DNA of 64,000 nucleotides from Eustoma russellianum. Its lineage: Eukaryota; Streptophyta; Magnoliopsida; Gentianales; Gentianaceae. Shown here piece after piece: positions 20,403 through 32,645 of this stretch. Below the pieces are notes generated by a model. That model ran no database searches, was not told the origin of the DNA, and saw nothing but the letters and a program-made list of their open reading frames with translations. How positions within the stretch are numbered: the stretch's first letter is position 1; every line of letters begins with the position of its first letter. Position numbers and translations under genes: made by a program. The DNA lies in the NCBI GenBank assembly GCA_036186865.1, contig AP025069.1, positions 8,521,246 to 8,585,245 of the forward strand, read 5' to 3'.

Positions 20403-21290
20403 TCATTAGTGTTTGGAACGTTAGAGGATGTAACAAGCCCTTAAAGAAAAACAGAGTCTATAATCTTGTTAAAAAGCACAGTATAAACGTCCTCGGATTA
20501 TTAGAAACAAAATTAAATCCAAGAATGTATCTACTCTTGCGGCAAAAGTTTGCAAGCTGAGAATTTGTAAATAATTTTGACTCCAATGAAGTCAAGTGCA
20601 TTTTGTTAAGATGGAACCCATCCTCCATAGATGTCTAGGTCAGTTCAGCAGACACACAAGCCATTCATTGTACGATGGAAACTAAGGTGACTGGTCTGAA
20701 CCTGTAAATCACCTTTGTGTATGGGTTTAATAGGATTGTGGACAGGTGTCCATTATGGAGTAACCTCCTCAATCAGAGCCAAGTATCAATAATCCTTAGA
20801 TAGTCTTGAGGGTTTTCAACTGCGTCCTTGGCGAAGATGACCGAATTGGAGGTAGACCAGTCTCTAGCTATGAACTGCAGGATCAGCTCAATTGCTTCCT
20901 CTAGAGTGGATTGTTGGAGATCCCCTCCTCATGTTGCTTCCATACTTGGGATAATGGCTCCATCAAATCTAGGCTGGATAGAGTCGTTGCAAATACGTCT
21001 TTCCTTGAAACGTTCACCTCGGCAAAGGTACATTTCTTTTCCACAGGTTGCCTTTTAGACCACTCCCCTGGAGTGCTCTGCCTGGACCAACTCAGATCAG
21101 CAGCAAGAAAATCATTCAAATTCTTTAATATATGGGCTGACCTTGAAGACTTTCTTCCTCTGGTCAGTTTGCACTGGAGGCAAAGAGTGTACGGGTTAGC
21201 AATGTTCCAGATCTGTAAGAAGTTGAAATCCCTAAAAGACCCACTGAGGGGTCTGAACACGATATCCTTTTCACACATCTCTAGCTGAGT
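20399..21290 (+). pseudogene. LINE ORF2: apurinic-type endonuclease
   Basis: ORF2 begins with an ATG at 20399 that overlaps the ORF1 stop as ATGA, a compact arrangement consistent with reinitiation. The endonuclease start IISVWNVRGCN and the INVLGLLETKLNPR motif with its catalytic Glu are clear. FVYGFNRIVDRCPLWSNL follows. Stops interrupt it at about 20557, 20637 and beyond. The end (DHSPGVLCLDQ near 21057) keeps the conserved DHSP motif of this nuclease family. Confidence 0.75.
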
Positions 21291-21403
21291 TGACCTAGCT
21301 GAGGAAGAGCTAAAGACAATGTAGGGGCAAATGCACCTTCTATTCAATCTAAAGGAGGCAGAAAAAAATACTTTGCATAACTCGTCAAAGGCAATTTTTA
21401 ATT

Positions 21404-22740
21404 TTGAGTGACAGGAACACAAAGTTCTTTCGCTCTATAATTAAAATGAAAAGGTCAAGAAGAAGCATTGCAGGAGTTCAAATGCCTCACGCTACTATGT
21501 CAACTTCCATTGAGCAAGCTGCTCAGCGCTTTGTCCAGTTCTTTACTGACCTGCTCGGCTCAGCTCAGCCTGTGCAGGCCCTCGGTTCTGAAGTTTTGAA
21601 TTGAGGTCCGCTGATCTCTACTCAACAGACTGAATCTCTTACTGTTCCTATCTTGGAAGATGAGATTAAAACAGCTTTGCACTCCATTGGTAAAGACAAA
21701 TCTCAGGTCCTGATGGCTACACATCTCAATTCTTCATCAGAGCCTTGGAGGCTATGCGGTCAGACCTAGTCAGCACGGTACAAGAATCGTTCAACAATGG
21801 AGTATTGCTGAAACAGATAAGTCGTGCTCTCATTGCACTACTTACAAAGTCAGCCCACGTCAATAGACTTGAGGACTACAGACCTACCTCCTACTGCAAT
21901 GTCATATACAAGATTATATCCAAGATACTTGCAACCATAATGACGGTCGTCATGCCCACCTTCATGGACCCTGCTCAAGCTGGCTTCCTTAAGGGTAGGT
22001 CCTTGATGGAAAATATATTTCTGGTACATGAACTAATCAGAGAATACGGAAAAAAGAGAACCACTCCTAAATGCATGCTCAAAGTAGACATCACAAAAGC
22101 CTTTGACTCCATCAGCTTGTCTTTCTTGAAGGACGTGCTCCTTGGTCTAGGTTTTCCTGCTGTCCTCACTGGATGGATTATGGAGTGCGTAACTTCCACT
22201 TTAAACTCTATCTCACTTAATGGCAGACCTTAAGGGCATTTCCCAGGTCAGCACAGACTCAGGCAAGGAGATCCTATTTCTCCCTTCCTGTTTGTAATAG
22301 GCATGGAATATCTATCAAGACTCTTACGGCGGCTACACAAGGATAGAGAATTTCACTTCCATGCAGCCTGTGTTGAGCTGAACATAACACACCTTAGCTT
22401 TGCGGATGACCTTATCCTCTTTTCCACGGGTGATGCATGCTCAGTACAAAAAATAATGGAGGTACTTAATGCCTTTAGCGAATGCTTAGGACTTAGGGCC
22501 AATCTGAGCAAACCTCAGTTCTTCCATGCGGGGATTGGGCATGACACAAACTGGTTGCAGCTCAGCATGGGGTTCACAGCCGGAACCATGCCTTTCAGGT
22601 ATCTAGACATCCCCATTGCTGGACACAAGTTCAGGTGCACCTCATTCCACTCCTTTCATCAAGAAACCGATGGACAAAGTGGGTCTATGGAATGCAAATA
22701 GCCTTTCATATGCGGGCAGACTATAATTGGTCAAATCGGT
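21404..22740 (+). pseudogene. LINE ORF2: reverse transcriptase
   Basis: Motifs in order: DRNTKFFRSIIKMKRSR, ALIALLTKSAHVNRLEDYRP, MDPAQAGFLKGRSLMENIFL, KCMLKVDITKAFDSISLSFL, then after a stop at about 22231 RLRQGDPISPFLFVIGMEYL and HLSFADDLILFS, the FADD active site. Both catalytic Asp residues remain; frameshifts and stops break the frame near 21600, 22231 and 22700. Confidence 0.85.
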
Positions 22741-23540
22741 GCTACAAGAAGTAACCTACTTCTGGTTGAGTGTTCTACCTCTACCAGTGAAGGTCAGATC
22801 CCTTGTAAACAGCATATCCCTTCACTTCCTGTGGGGAAATTCTATGCTGAGGGCTAGAAAGGCTTGGGTATCCTAGTCTCAGATAAGCATGCCTAAAGAA
22901 GAAGGAGTCTTGGGAATTCTTCAACTGAAAGCTTAGAATCTAGCGCTACTAGCCAAGCACTTATGAGACATTCATCACAAAAAGGACTCACTCTAGGTTC
23001 AATGGATGAACTGCTGGCTAGCTTAGGATCTAGCAACTTAGCTGTAGAAGTACTTACTTCATGGATGGTTGATGGATTCTTTAAACCACATCTGGCATAT
23101 GCCCACTTCAGGGAAAAAGGCAGGAAAATCAAGTGGGCTAAGATAGTATGGGATTCAGTTGTGATACGCAAAAAGTCAATCACATTTTGGCTAGCGGGCT
23201 AAACAAGCTGCCCACTAAAGACACACTAGTGTACCTGAATTACAAGACATGCTAGCTCTGCTCGGCGGATCGAGAGACACTGTCCCATCTCTTCTTCTCC
23301 TGCCTAGCCAGCATACAAGTCTAGAACTCTATCTCAGCATGGCTTGCTCTTCCACGAGGACTCCCTATAGTCTGCAGACTGCTGATCTGGGGAGCACGCA
23401 GCCTAAAAGGGAAGGCGTTTAAAGCCAAGGCAACAAAAGTTACCGTGGCAGCTACGTTATACCACATATAGAAGGCACGAAATGGATACATTTTTGAAAA
23501 TACAGTTTTTGTATCTAGGGATATAGTACATAGAATATGC
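22741..23540 (+). pseudogene. LINE ORF2: C-terminal region with zf-RVT-like end
   Basis: Decayed. GRKIKWAKIVWDSVVIRKKS and ITFWLAG at about 23117-23202 fit the W-xx-v-W/FWLA region that precedes the zf-RVT domain of plant LINEs. The CCHC part just downstream (near 23245-23310) is full of stops. The rest to 23740 is 3' UTR and A-tail. Confidence 0.6.
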
Positions 23541-23740
23541 ACTCATGTGTACACGGTGATGTTTCAGTTATACCCCTACATTTTAGACATAGGCAATGCC
23601 CCTACTTTTTAGAATAGATTATGTTACTCATAGTGCATGTAGATCGGCAAGCCGATCTGCAGATAGGACGATTGTATGGGATACATCCCTTTGATGTTTT
23701 GACACTCGGGTAATACAAATTTGCATTTCACCCAAAAAAA

Positions 23741-23753
23741 GGCCACTCTCTCA
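23741..23753. repeat. LINE target-site duplication, right copy
   Basis: ggccactctctca, matching 18483-18495. Confidence 0.9.
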
Positions 23754-24837
23754 TCCTATGGGCAGCGTATGCCCATGGTCATTTGATCTGACGAAGGAAG
23801 TCTCCCCGTCCAATTGCATTTATGTCATGTTGGTAATAACGATGCAGTTTTATACAAAATAAAACCATTGATAGTAAGCCACTACTTACTAGAATCGTCG
23901 AGTATGACAGCGAGGTTAATATTAGTAAAAGTAAAGTGAACCAATTCGGTAATACCCAAGAAGGATGACAACGACCTCCTAGACAATATTATCATTCTAC
24001 ATAAAATTCTAGGTTTAGCCTGAGGGGCCACAGATGGTCCCACTTAAAATGTGGCTTCCTTAGACAGAATTACACGTATGGTGTATTCATCACAATTGAC
24101 CATAAACGCCAGATAAATAGAGACACCAAAATTTACACGAAAACCCTCTCACTGAAGAGAAAAAAATGGGTCATGAGAACAACTTCCACTATTCGAATGA
24201 ATGAGAATAATAGAGACATCTCAATGTTAAACTTAAACTTGAGAAATACAAAACAATTGAAACACTCAATAATTTCTTATACTGGATGAATCAGTCAAAC
24301 TGTTCTTTTGAATTTCTAAGTCATCGTGAATGTGTCAAACTTGTTGTACTATTGTTACGGTGCTTGCTTCAATCTGTACAAACTCTTTTTCAACTTACAG
24401 GCCATGTCGTCTTTGCCTTTGACTGTGAAACCTTCTGCTTGTTCATGTAGATTTCCTCATCTAGATCTCCATGCACAAAAGTTGTTACGTCATCTAACTT
24501 TGACATCTGGTCTCTTGGAACATGCATGAGGCTTACGTACCAACTTTTTAGACATAAATTACTTGCACTGTGTATTTATCACAACTTCATTATATCAATA
24601 ATTAACCTTCTGTATTTGCTACACCTAATGTACTATTAAGGGAAAAAACAAATTACATTAATATGTGAACCGACAATTATGCATTAAAAACAAACTTTTC
24701 GAGACATACAATTTCCGCTAAGAGAATGTACTTTATTATTGAAACTATGATTTTCCCACAGTTGTCTCAGCCCAAATCACACGAATGCAAATTTGTCCCG
24801 AATTTCAAGTCATTTCAGAAAAGAAGGACACCACCAA
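23754..24837. other. Interval without recognised genes
   Basis: The first 35 bp complete the frame split by the LINE. The rest is AT-rich, with short frames that show no domain. No RNA gene or clear repeat was seen. Confidence 0.5.
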
Positions 24838-24873
24838 CAGGGGCGGAGGGAAGGGGGACCCTGGGGGCACGTC
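24838..24873 (+). repeat. Possible hAT terminal inverted repeat, left end
   Basis: caggggcggagggaaggggg, followed by gaccctgggggcacgt, resembles the CAGGGGCGGA ends of plant Tip100-like hAT elements. The 8 bp before it read accaccaa. No matching right end was found, so the element is probably truncated. Confidence 0.45.
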
Positions 24874-25119
24874 CCCCCAACGTTCTCAAAAAAAATTATA
24901 TAAATAGGAAGGTGTAATTGTATTTTTGGCCATTCAGTTCAAAGTGTGCCCCTGCTTGACAGAACACTAACTCTCTGTTACGTGGTCACATAGCGTTTAG
25001 CCTTCGGTAATTCTCTGCTAAGTGACTAAAATATGTCTAAAACTTACCAAAATATGAGGATGATGAGAAATCAGATATCCAAAATACTGCATCGGGTTTG
25101 ATTGATAAGATGAACTCTT

Positions 25120-26000
25120 TTGAGTTTTGTTGGAAAGTTTATGTTGAAAATTTTAGGAATGACAATTACAGTTTCTAAGATTCCACAAGTGAGAGATCAA
25201 AATATAGGGTGTACTCTTGATATGATCAACGGAGTAAAAAAGACCTTACAAGAATATAGAGAGGTTGGTTGGGATAATTTGTTGAAAGAAGTCTTTGAGT
25301 TTTGTGAAATGCATGAAATCGATGTGCCTAATATGGAGGATGTTGTCATTGGCCGATCTAGAAAAAAGCGTAAAAGTGGTAAACCGATGACATACTTTCA
25401 TCATTTTCATGCACAAATCTTCATAAAGATACTTCATTTATCTTTATTGTGTTGATACATATGACATTGATGATTAATTTGTCTATATCGCAATTAATTT
25501 TTATTCATATAAATTCTTAGGTGATTGACATTATTGCTATGGAAATGGATGAACACTTCACAGAGGCAAACACGGATTTACTTAGATGTGTAATGTGTCT
25601 TGTTCCTTCAAATTCTTTTGCGAACTTTGATCATGGTCAATTGTTGCATCTTGCTGAGTTATATCTAGATGACTTCACTACCTTGGAACGAATGGAGCTT
25701 GACCATCAACTTGAAAATTACATTGTCGATATGAAATCAAATGAAGTATTCTCTAATATAAATAATCTTGGAGATTTTGCAAAGAAAATAGTGGAGAAAA
25801 ATTATCACAATTACTTTCTTTTAGTATATCGACTTATCGAGTTAGCATTGATCTTATCCGTTGGAACGGCTAGTGTTGGAAGAACTTTCTATGCAATGAA
25901 TATCATCAAGACTGATCTATGTAACCGGTTGATGGATGATATACTATCGGATTATTTATTGTGTTACTTTGAGCATGAATTTTTTAGCACCATTGAATAG
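25120..26000 (+). pseudogene. hAT-superfamily transposase fragment (ZMYM1-like)
   Basis: Two open pieces of one protein. The first (25120-25455) contains IPQVRDQNIGCTLDMINGVK and VFEFCEMHEIDVPNMEDVV; the second (25521-26000) contains MDEHFTEANTDLLRCVMCLV and the C-terminal dimerisation signature SVGTASVGRTFYAMNIIKTD. This fits plant 'zinc finger MYM-type protein 1-like' transposases. The join has an acceptor-like ttcttag at about 25515-25521, suggesting an ancestral intron. The N-terminal TTF zinc finger and first catalytic region are missing; it cannot transpose. Confidence 0.8.
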
Positions 26001-27470
26001 GAAGATATTATGCAACGATTTCAATCAATGCCATCTCAATGAACCTTTTTGCATCCCTTGGCAACTTTTTCTTGTCCTACAATAGGCAAATAAAAGGTAT
26101 ATATTGATGTATATTACTATATTCATTTAATAATTATGATCCGCATATTGTTTCTTGTGAATTTTTTAGTACATTGATTGGTAGATCTGTTTTCTTTTAC
26201 GTATGTTATGTTATAATACAAAAACACGTCTAGAAGATTTTGTCAGTTTTCTGAGTCTGAAATGGTGGCCGGTGGTATTTCTGTGGCGAAGTCTATCAGT
26301 GCCCACCAAAAAAGGACTTCTGGCTCCGACATTGGCCACCAGCCATGGTATAAACATGCATATAAGCTAACATCAAATTTATTACCTTGAAAAACAAAAG
26401 TATGAAATATAAATGCACTCATTCGATTGAAGCAACACGGAGCATTTTCCGTTGAGTAAAGCAGACCAAAACGAATATTAATGTAATGACGTAGTCTCAA
26501 AGCTTTTGAAAACCAACCTTATTTATCAGTATATTCATAATTCAGAACCATAAAAGCAACTTGCAAAGAGACAGCATCTGAGATAAAAGTGAAATCATAC
26601 AGTGCATTTTAACAAGGGAGCAGAAATCTTAAGGCTTCAGCCATGGAAGCAAAATTTATCCAACTTTAAATGACCACATGGAAGATACATGGCTATATGA
26701 TCGACCACATAAGGGAGCAGAAATGCAAGTAACAGCAGCAGCAACAACAACAATAACGGCTTCAGATGGAACCATGTTGGAAGGAAGTGTGGTCCATTCG
26801 TTCATACACTTTAACCTTTCGCTAAACAAAGATATCATTATCTTCATGTTTGGTTATGACACATTTGTAATCTTTTCCTATAATCCTGTGTTTCTGTATA
26901 GGTAATCTTATCATTTTGAGAATACATCATTGATTCATTGATGTTCACTTCAATCTCCTCAGACTTCTATTTTGTGTTGTTACTTTTTCATTTTCTAGTT
27001 TTTATTTCTCGCTATTTGGTTACGATATTTGACTAATTTCGAACATTTAGGACAAAGATATTGCCATATTTGGGTGTTGAGTGATTTCTTTTTCTTAATC
27101 GAGATCATGGAGCAAATTGGTTTCAACCAAACATCAGAATGGGCTTTCTTGCGATCGGTCTTGGGGAAATCACATACTTTTTCAAAGATTGTGGCCCAAT
27201 GGTTCTTGCTCTTGAAAATTCTCGGAGGGTTTGTGATCACTTTTCAGTACAAGGAAAGTCTTGTCCGAATTATAAACTTTGGACTGTGACGATTGGAGAT
27301 GTAGGCCATGTACATGGACCATTAGGTTATTCTATGTATATGTGTTAAGATGTAGTTTAAGATTGCTGAGGTTCAATTTTCTGCATAAGCAATCTGTTCT
27401 TTATAACTTCAAGTAGTCCATTTTTATTTTTCAACATAGTATAAGTGTAATTTATACAATATTAAAAATA
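26001..27470. other. Interval without recognised genes
   Basis: Contains short frames at 26678-26905 and 27029-27348 with no domain I recognise. A stretch at 26600-26760 has two ggagcagaaat repeats and a CAG/CAA-rich run resembling 44680-44710. No RNA gene seen. Confidence 0.45.
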
Positions 27471-27555
27471 CATGGGTATGGTTGCGTACATCTGACTCCC
27501 CCATAGTCCGTCATAGGCGGGAGCCTCTAAGGCAATACGATAATGTTGTTGTTGT
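27471..27555 (+). mobile_element. SINE 3' fragment with TTG tail
   Basis: catgggtatggttgcgtaca, then cgggagcctctaaggcaata and a gttgttgttg end. The tail and body match the other two SINE copies in the window (40111-40242 and 44226-44351) and resemble the Au/TS-type plant SINEs. The tRNA-like 5' part is missing. Confidence 0.7.
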
Positions 27556-28059
27556 AAAATGTCAAAATACATTTACATTTGGAGACATTTTAATTAGGTA
27601 AAAGTTGACCAGATTGGATCATATGGTTCTTCAGTTGACGAGATTGAATCATATGGTTCTTCTCTTTTGTTTTCAACCAGCATGATGTATCATGTATTTA
27701 AGAAAAGAAAATGAAGAGAGAAAATATTATCAACCGTCCGTATGTGTACCATGTATTATAAAAAACAAACAAAATAAACTGACTGAACTCTAAAAGAAAC
27801 ATTTGAATTTACGTATTTACTTTAAGAGTTGCTTTAGTGTTTGTCGGGGTCTCACTGGAAGTCAACTATCTATCTTTTCGGATGGAGATATTGTTTGTCT
27901 GTCTCTCATTCTTCCCAGACTCTAATAATAACTTTTGCAGTCATTGGGATATAGTGGGTATGATTGACTGATTTAGTGTTTTCCCCGAACAGGATCACTA
28001 AATGCTTGCTCCCACCTTCTTCTGCCTTGGATCACAGGTATGGACATAGGCGATAACAT
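27556..28059. other. Flank left of the Ty3-like array
   Basis: AT-rich start with a direct repeat of cagattggatcatatggttc-type sequence at about 27610-27660. No gene seen. Homology to the 33-kb internal region begins only at about 28060. Confidence 0.5.
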
Positions 28060-29344
28060 TAACTTTGTAAACACTCTAATAGATAAAATGCTTGCGATAT
28101 CAATAGGCTCAAGTAAAATTAGTTTTTGACAAACGAACATAGATTTGAGAGGTAATATATATGCACATCATTCTTAAAACATCACACCTCCAAAAGTTTT
28201 TCCCTCTTTAAGGTCATCAGAAGAATTGAAAATTTTATTATATTGGTGCCCAATTGAGAAAAAGAATTTAGCCTCGTAATGTTTAGTAGACTATAAAGAA
28301 AATAAGACTCAATAAGGTATTTTCAAAAACAACAAATTTTAAAGTACCCGTAAAATACAGGTATACCTTAGTGTACGTGCTTATATAAAATATTTATCTG
28401 CTTGGAAAGTATATGAGTCCAATAGTTCGTATAATTTCTATAATCCATCCTTATTTTCAAATGAAAAATCTGTCTCGGTATCGTTTATTTTAAGTCTAAT
28501 CTTCGCATATTAGGATAAAATCACTAACTTAAATTGTCCAATGTAGCATTGCACACTAAATATTAAGTGCCTTAAGGTATTCTAATTCACCATGTTTCCA
28601 CACGCCACACCCATCCCACTATACCACTTTACTTGCTTGTTTAAACTGCTAATTTTGACCTAGTTACATCAAATATGAAAAGCCACCACTACTTGTTCAA
28701 TCTTGTTCTATTCAATTCAAGCCAAATAACTCGATATCAACCCTTAACCAATGATTTTGTAATGATATAGCATTCTACCATATTTATTATAATAACGCTC
28801 AATTTCTGTTGTCCATCAATATCTCTAGTACGATTCTGCTGTCCATCAATATGTCTAGTACGATTTAATATTGTCGGCCTGTTTTGGTAACTCTAAGGTC
28901 GAAACCTTAACATAACTACAACTCTTTTGAATAATATTCTTTACTAAACTTTACTCATCATAACGCTAAATTGTTACTTAGTTTCTATCATTCCTCTATA
29001 AATCATCTCTTAATATCTATCATACTACTATAGTTCGTTCCTTAGTACCATCATTTCTCAAGTCTAAAATCACGTGTTATTTCTAAAATCGTGCATAGTA
29101 TGTAATCATTGCTATTGAGTAAAATAAATACTTATTTTCAGAGCGTTGTCTAATGTTTAGATCAACTCTTAATCAAAATCGTCACTTATATCTAAGATTA
29201 TGACTTATGTTCAGTATCATCGCTTATAACTGGGATCAGTACCTATGTTCAAGATCATCGCTTATGTTCAAGTCATCACTTATGTCTAAGATTGTGACTT
29301 AGGGACAAAGTCGTAACTTAATTTCTAAGATCATGGCCTAAAAC

Positions 29345-29658
29345 TATGTTTCTGTCGTGGATCTAGACGCATGCTCAGAAGATCGCACTGTCAGCACGTA
29401 GTACCTCTTGAACTCATCCCAAAATTAGGTCCAAGTGATCGGTGGTGTTAGTCGTGCTGCACCACTACTCTTCCGCATCTCCTTGTAGAAGACTTCTAAG
29501 CCCGAGTATGGTGGTGGTGGAGGCGGTGCTTTCTAATCCAGCAGCTGCTGCCGCTGTGCTAGGATGTTGGCCATTCTGATCATGGCATCCACAAGTGTTC
29601 AGGGGATAAGCTCCTGGTTCGAGTGGTTATTACTGGCTTGTTCACGTCTTATCGGCAT
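29345..29658 (-). pseudogene. gag: gag stub, internal A
   Basis: The minus-strand ATG at 29658 starts MPIRREQASNNHSNQELIP, then a stop, LAQRQQLLD, a Pro-rich segment, SGLEVFYKEMRKSSGAARL and FWDEFKRYY. The last is the ITW..F..EFK.YY pattern of Ty3/gypsy gag. Sequence stops resembling gag there. It is aligned in order with the stubs at 34680-34982 and 50573-50895. Confidence 0.7.
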
Positions 29659-29954
29659 TTTCAGGTATTGAGAACAGTCAAAATTATTTATTTATTTGAA
29701 TTCAGGCTAAGTTGAGGGGCATTTACGGAATTTCTAGTCACTTATGTGGTGCATGTAGAAGCTCAGGGGTAAAAACAGAAAATAAATAAAGAAAAACAAA
29801 AGAAACATTCTCGCACCCCTTAACCCGATCATAATTTAAGTCTAAGATCATCACTTTAGTCTACTTTGTTTAATAGCGGTAAAATCGTCATTTTAAAAAA
29901 ATCGTAGCTTAAGTCTAAGTGATCTAGTAAATCCTGCGTTTCCGAGGCAGATCT

Positions 29955-29977
29955 GGAGCCTCGGCTCTGATACCACT
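29955..29977 (-). other. Primer binding site next to LTR A
   Basis: The minus strand reads agtggtatcagagccgaggc directly after the LTR end, the iMet-type site. Confidence 0.85.
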
Positions 29978-32627
29978 TGTAGCGTCCCGCTCCTGAACCC
30001 TAGTGTACTACGAGAACTACAAGACGTCGTTCAAACTTCTTACGCATCAGAAATAACATAGAAATTATTTCTCGCAGAAATGATAATTAAAAAGTCAAAT
30101 TCAATTCATAAATAATCCCAACGTAAAAATAAAACGGTGTTTAGGGGTGACGAAACCGGTACGCCAAATGAAATTCTAAAAGTCTGATAAAAACAGAATA
30201 AAGAAGAAAACCAACTAGTATCCCAAAAAAATATCTCCAAGCTCACTCGTCCTAGCTCGCGCAGTCCGAATCATCCTCTACGAAGATATACTCATACTCA
30301 GGCTCACCTGTGGAGGGATAAGTAGGGGGTGAGTGATTGGAAAATCACCCGTAGGTTACCCGTCTAATCTCAGAAAAAACCATACTTATAATAAATGTAC
30401 AAATAAATAAAGCAAATAAAACATATCTGATCTGATCGCGACGTAAACATATGATAAATACAATAAAAGCACAAATATATAAAGCAAATAAAATATTCCT
30501 AATCCAATCGCAAAGTAAGCATAACATTAAGCAAATAACACATATCTGATCTTACTTGCAAAGTAAGTATTACGGTAAACAAATATAACATCATCACATA
30601 TCCAAATGCAATGCGCAACTTCATGATGCATGCTCCTTCACACTGCCGTGTCACACACCCAATCGCATCAAATCACACGTTATACCCTTTATATCCATGG
30701 CATGCAATGCATTTCCCGAGTGTACACGCTCCGTAACGTAGAGTCAGTGTCCACGCTCCGTAACATGGAGTCAGCACACACACTCCGTATCGTTGCACAC
30801 GCTTAGTAACGTACCATGAATGCTGCACATTTTCACACTTCTGTTTCTCCTATGTTGCATGCTCCGTTCTATATTGCTTGTCAACTATATCGTGTAGTTA
30901 ACCTATATTGTGTGGCGTTCATTACTGTATTTTATCTTTCTAGACTTATTTTAGGTTTCTATGCTTTATTTTATTTTTCATAGGCTTTCAACCACTTCAT
31001 TCTTTTATTTATTTATTTTTATCTTGCCCTACTATTTTTTTCTCTTGCTTTAATTTATTTTTCTTCTCTCTCCTTTTTTCTCCTTTTTTCCTTTTATTTT
31101 AGTTTATTTTAATTTATTTAATGGGTTTCTAAATCTCTTCTTTATTAAATAATATTCATTATTATTATTATTTTTTTCTGGCTCTCTCCCATTTTTTTCT
31201 TTACTTTAATTATTGAAAATATCATGAAATTATTGTTAGATATTACTTATATTTCCTAGCTTCTATTAATTTTTCCGTGTCTTTATACTATTTTTCCTTA
31301 TTTTTCTCTATTTATTTTATATTTATTTTCAAATTATTTTAATTAGTTAAAATAACATAACTTCAGAAATTAAATGAAAATATTTTATTTGTAGCATTTT
31401 ATATTTTTTGGAATTTAATTATAATTTTCTAGAATTTATTTATATTTTTCTTGAATTTTAAATTAATTTTAATTAATTAATTATTATTTATTTTTTTCAT
31501 CATTTGTTTTTATTATTGTTGCCCGCCAGCTCAGCACCTGCAATAGGCCTAGCCCGCTACCATTGGAAACTGGCCTGCGGCCCGCAAGGCTTCCTTTTCA
31601 TTTTTTTCTTTTTATTTAATTCTTAAATCTTAATTTCCTTCAAAAATGCATAACTTCTTCGTTTTAACTCCGACTTACCCCAAACCAGTTGCATTTGACT
31701 CATTGTACGCAACCTAGCTTTTGCAATTGCACACGTTGTGCATGTCCGGAGGCGCCGTCAGGGGCCACGCATGGGCCCCACGCGACGCCCCTGAAACGCG
31801 TGCATTTTTCACATGTGCCATCGTCCAGGGCCTTTTTCAACTTCCAGATCAATTCCAACCTAATTTTAAGGCTATGTGACCTATTTCTAAGGCTATTCAA
31901 GCAATTTTTCAGTTATTCGGATAAAAATCAATTCTTTTCAATTAATTTCAAACCGCACAATCAACACCAATTCACACACATATAAATGCACATATCAACA
32001 TCATATAAGTCATGCATACGAGAATATATAACATAACACATAGAAATTTATTCCAAGTGCAGACAATCCGAGAAGAGAGGAAGGTAACCTACCTTTTCAG
32101 ACGGATTTCCTACGCAAAACTTTTTTTTCCTTTCCTCGAGGCTGACTAGATTCTTCCTTCCACTAAGGGTGGCTGACTGAATTTCCATATGTGTATGATG
32201 GTGTGATGTAGATTTAGGGGGTGTGTGTATATATATCTAATTAGAGAATTAGGATTTTGTAGAAGAATTTCTCCTTCCCTCTTTCTTGGTGTTGCAGCTG
32301 ATTATTGCAAGGTGGGAGGGGAGATGCTGACTATTTTTTATGCGTTTAAGGGAGGGAAAGCATGTTTGAATTTGTAAGAATGGGTAGGGTCTGATTTTTG
32401 ATTATGGTGAGATATATATAATTAAATTAAATATATTTTAAGTAGTTTCCTAATAGGCTTAGGAAAGGTATTTCATATATGGTTAGCCACTTCTAAGTCT
32501 ATCACATATTTTCTTTTTCCCTATCTCATAGCTTAGGATAACTCTTATCTTATAATTATAATCATACATTTCCTATTTATTCTATTTGTTTTTCCTCCCT
32601 ATGTCACCGGGGTCACGGGGCATAACA
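29978..32627 (-). repeat. LTR A, shared by both internals
   Basis: A 2650-bp LTR from TGTTATGCCCCGTGACC (minus strand, 32627) to ...GGGACGCTACA (29978). It contains the donor-like site at 32092/32093, the acceptor-like site at 30308/30307, and a degraded 27-bp repeat near 30719-30815. It diverges clearly from LTR B. Confidence 0.88.
30719..30815 (-). repeat. 27-bp minisatellite in LTR A
   Basis: Three to four imperfect copies of the cacgctccgtaacgtggagt unit; LTR B has about five. Confidence 0.75.
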
Positions 32628-32645
32628 TTCCCCCCTTACAATGAG
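32628..32645 (-). other. Polypurine tract of internal B
   Basis: The minus strand reads cattgtaaggggggaa just before the TGTTATGCC start of LTR A. The same tract with almost the same flank precedes the 3' LTR of the 47-56 kb element. Confidence 0.85.

Larger units (their letters stand above)
18496..23740 (+). mobile_element. L1-type LINE, near full length, decayed
   Basis: A 5.2-kb non-LTR retrotransposon with a 13-bp TSD and a short 3' A-tail (cccaaaaaaa). It has a DUF4283 ORF1, then an ORF2 with endonuclease, RT and a zf-RVT-like tail. L1 elements insert by target-primed reverse transcription, which makes such TSDs and A-tails. A preserved 5' leader before ORF1 suggests little or no 5' truncation. 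Stops and frameshifts occur throughout both ORFs. Confidence 0.9.
28060..29977 (-). mobile_element. Internal region A, left-truncated
   Basis: Homologous to 33390-35301 through the primer site, gag stub and repeat region, but lacks the 760 bp next to the polypurine tract and any LTR on its left. A 31-bp unit (gtccatcaatatctctagta type) is doubled at about 28806-28866 and single in B. Confidence 0.8.

Noticed and set aside
26295..26312. Right-hand hAT end (cagtg followed by cccaccaa, near the accaccaa flank)
   Set aside because: The expected inverted CCGCCCCTG end is missing and the 8-bp flank mismatches.
27029..27348. Possible small gene with overlapping 86- and 69-codon frames
   Set aside because: No domain, signal or homologue recognised, and two overlapping frames compete. 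Noted only in the interval description.
30345..30527. Small Cys/Phe/Ile-rich frames on the minus strand (also 35695-35877)
   Set aside because: They lie across AT-rich LTR sequence with internal aataaagcaaataa repeats. The hydrophobic look comes from base composition.
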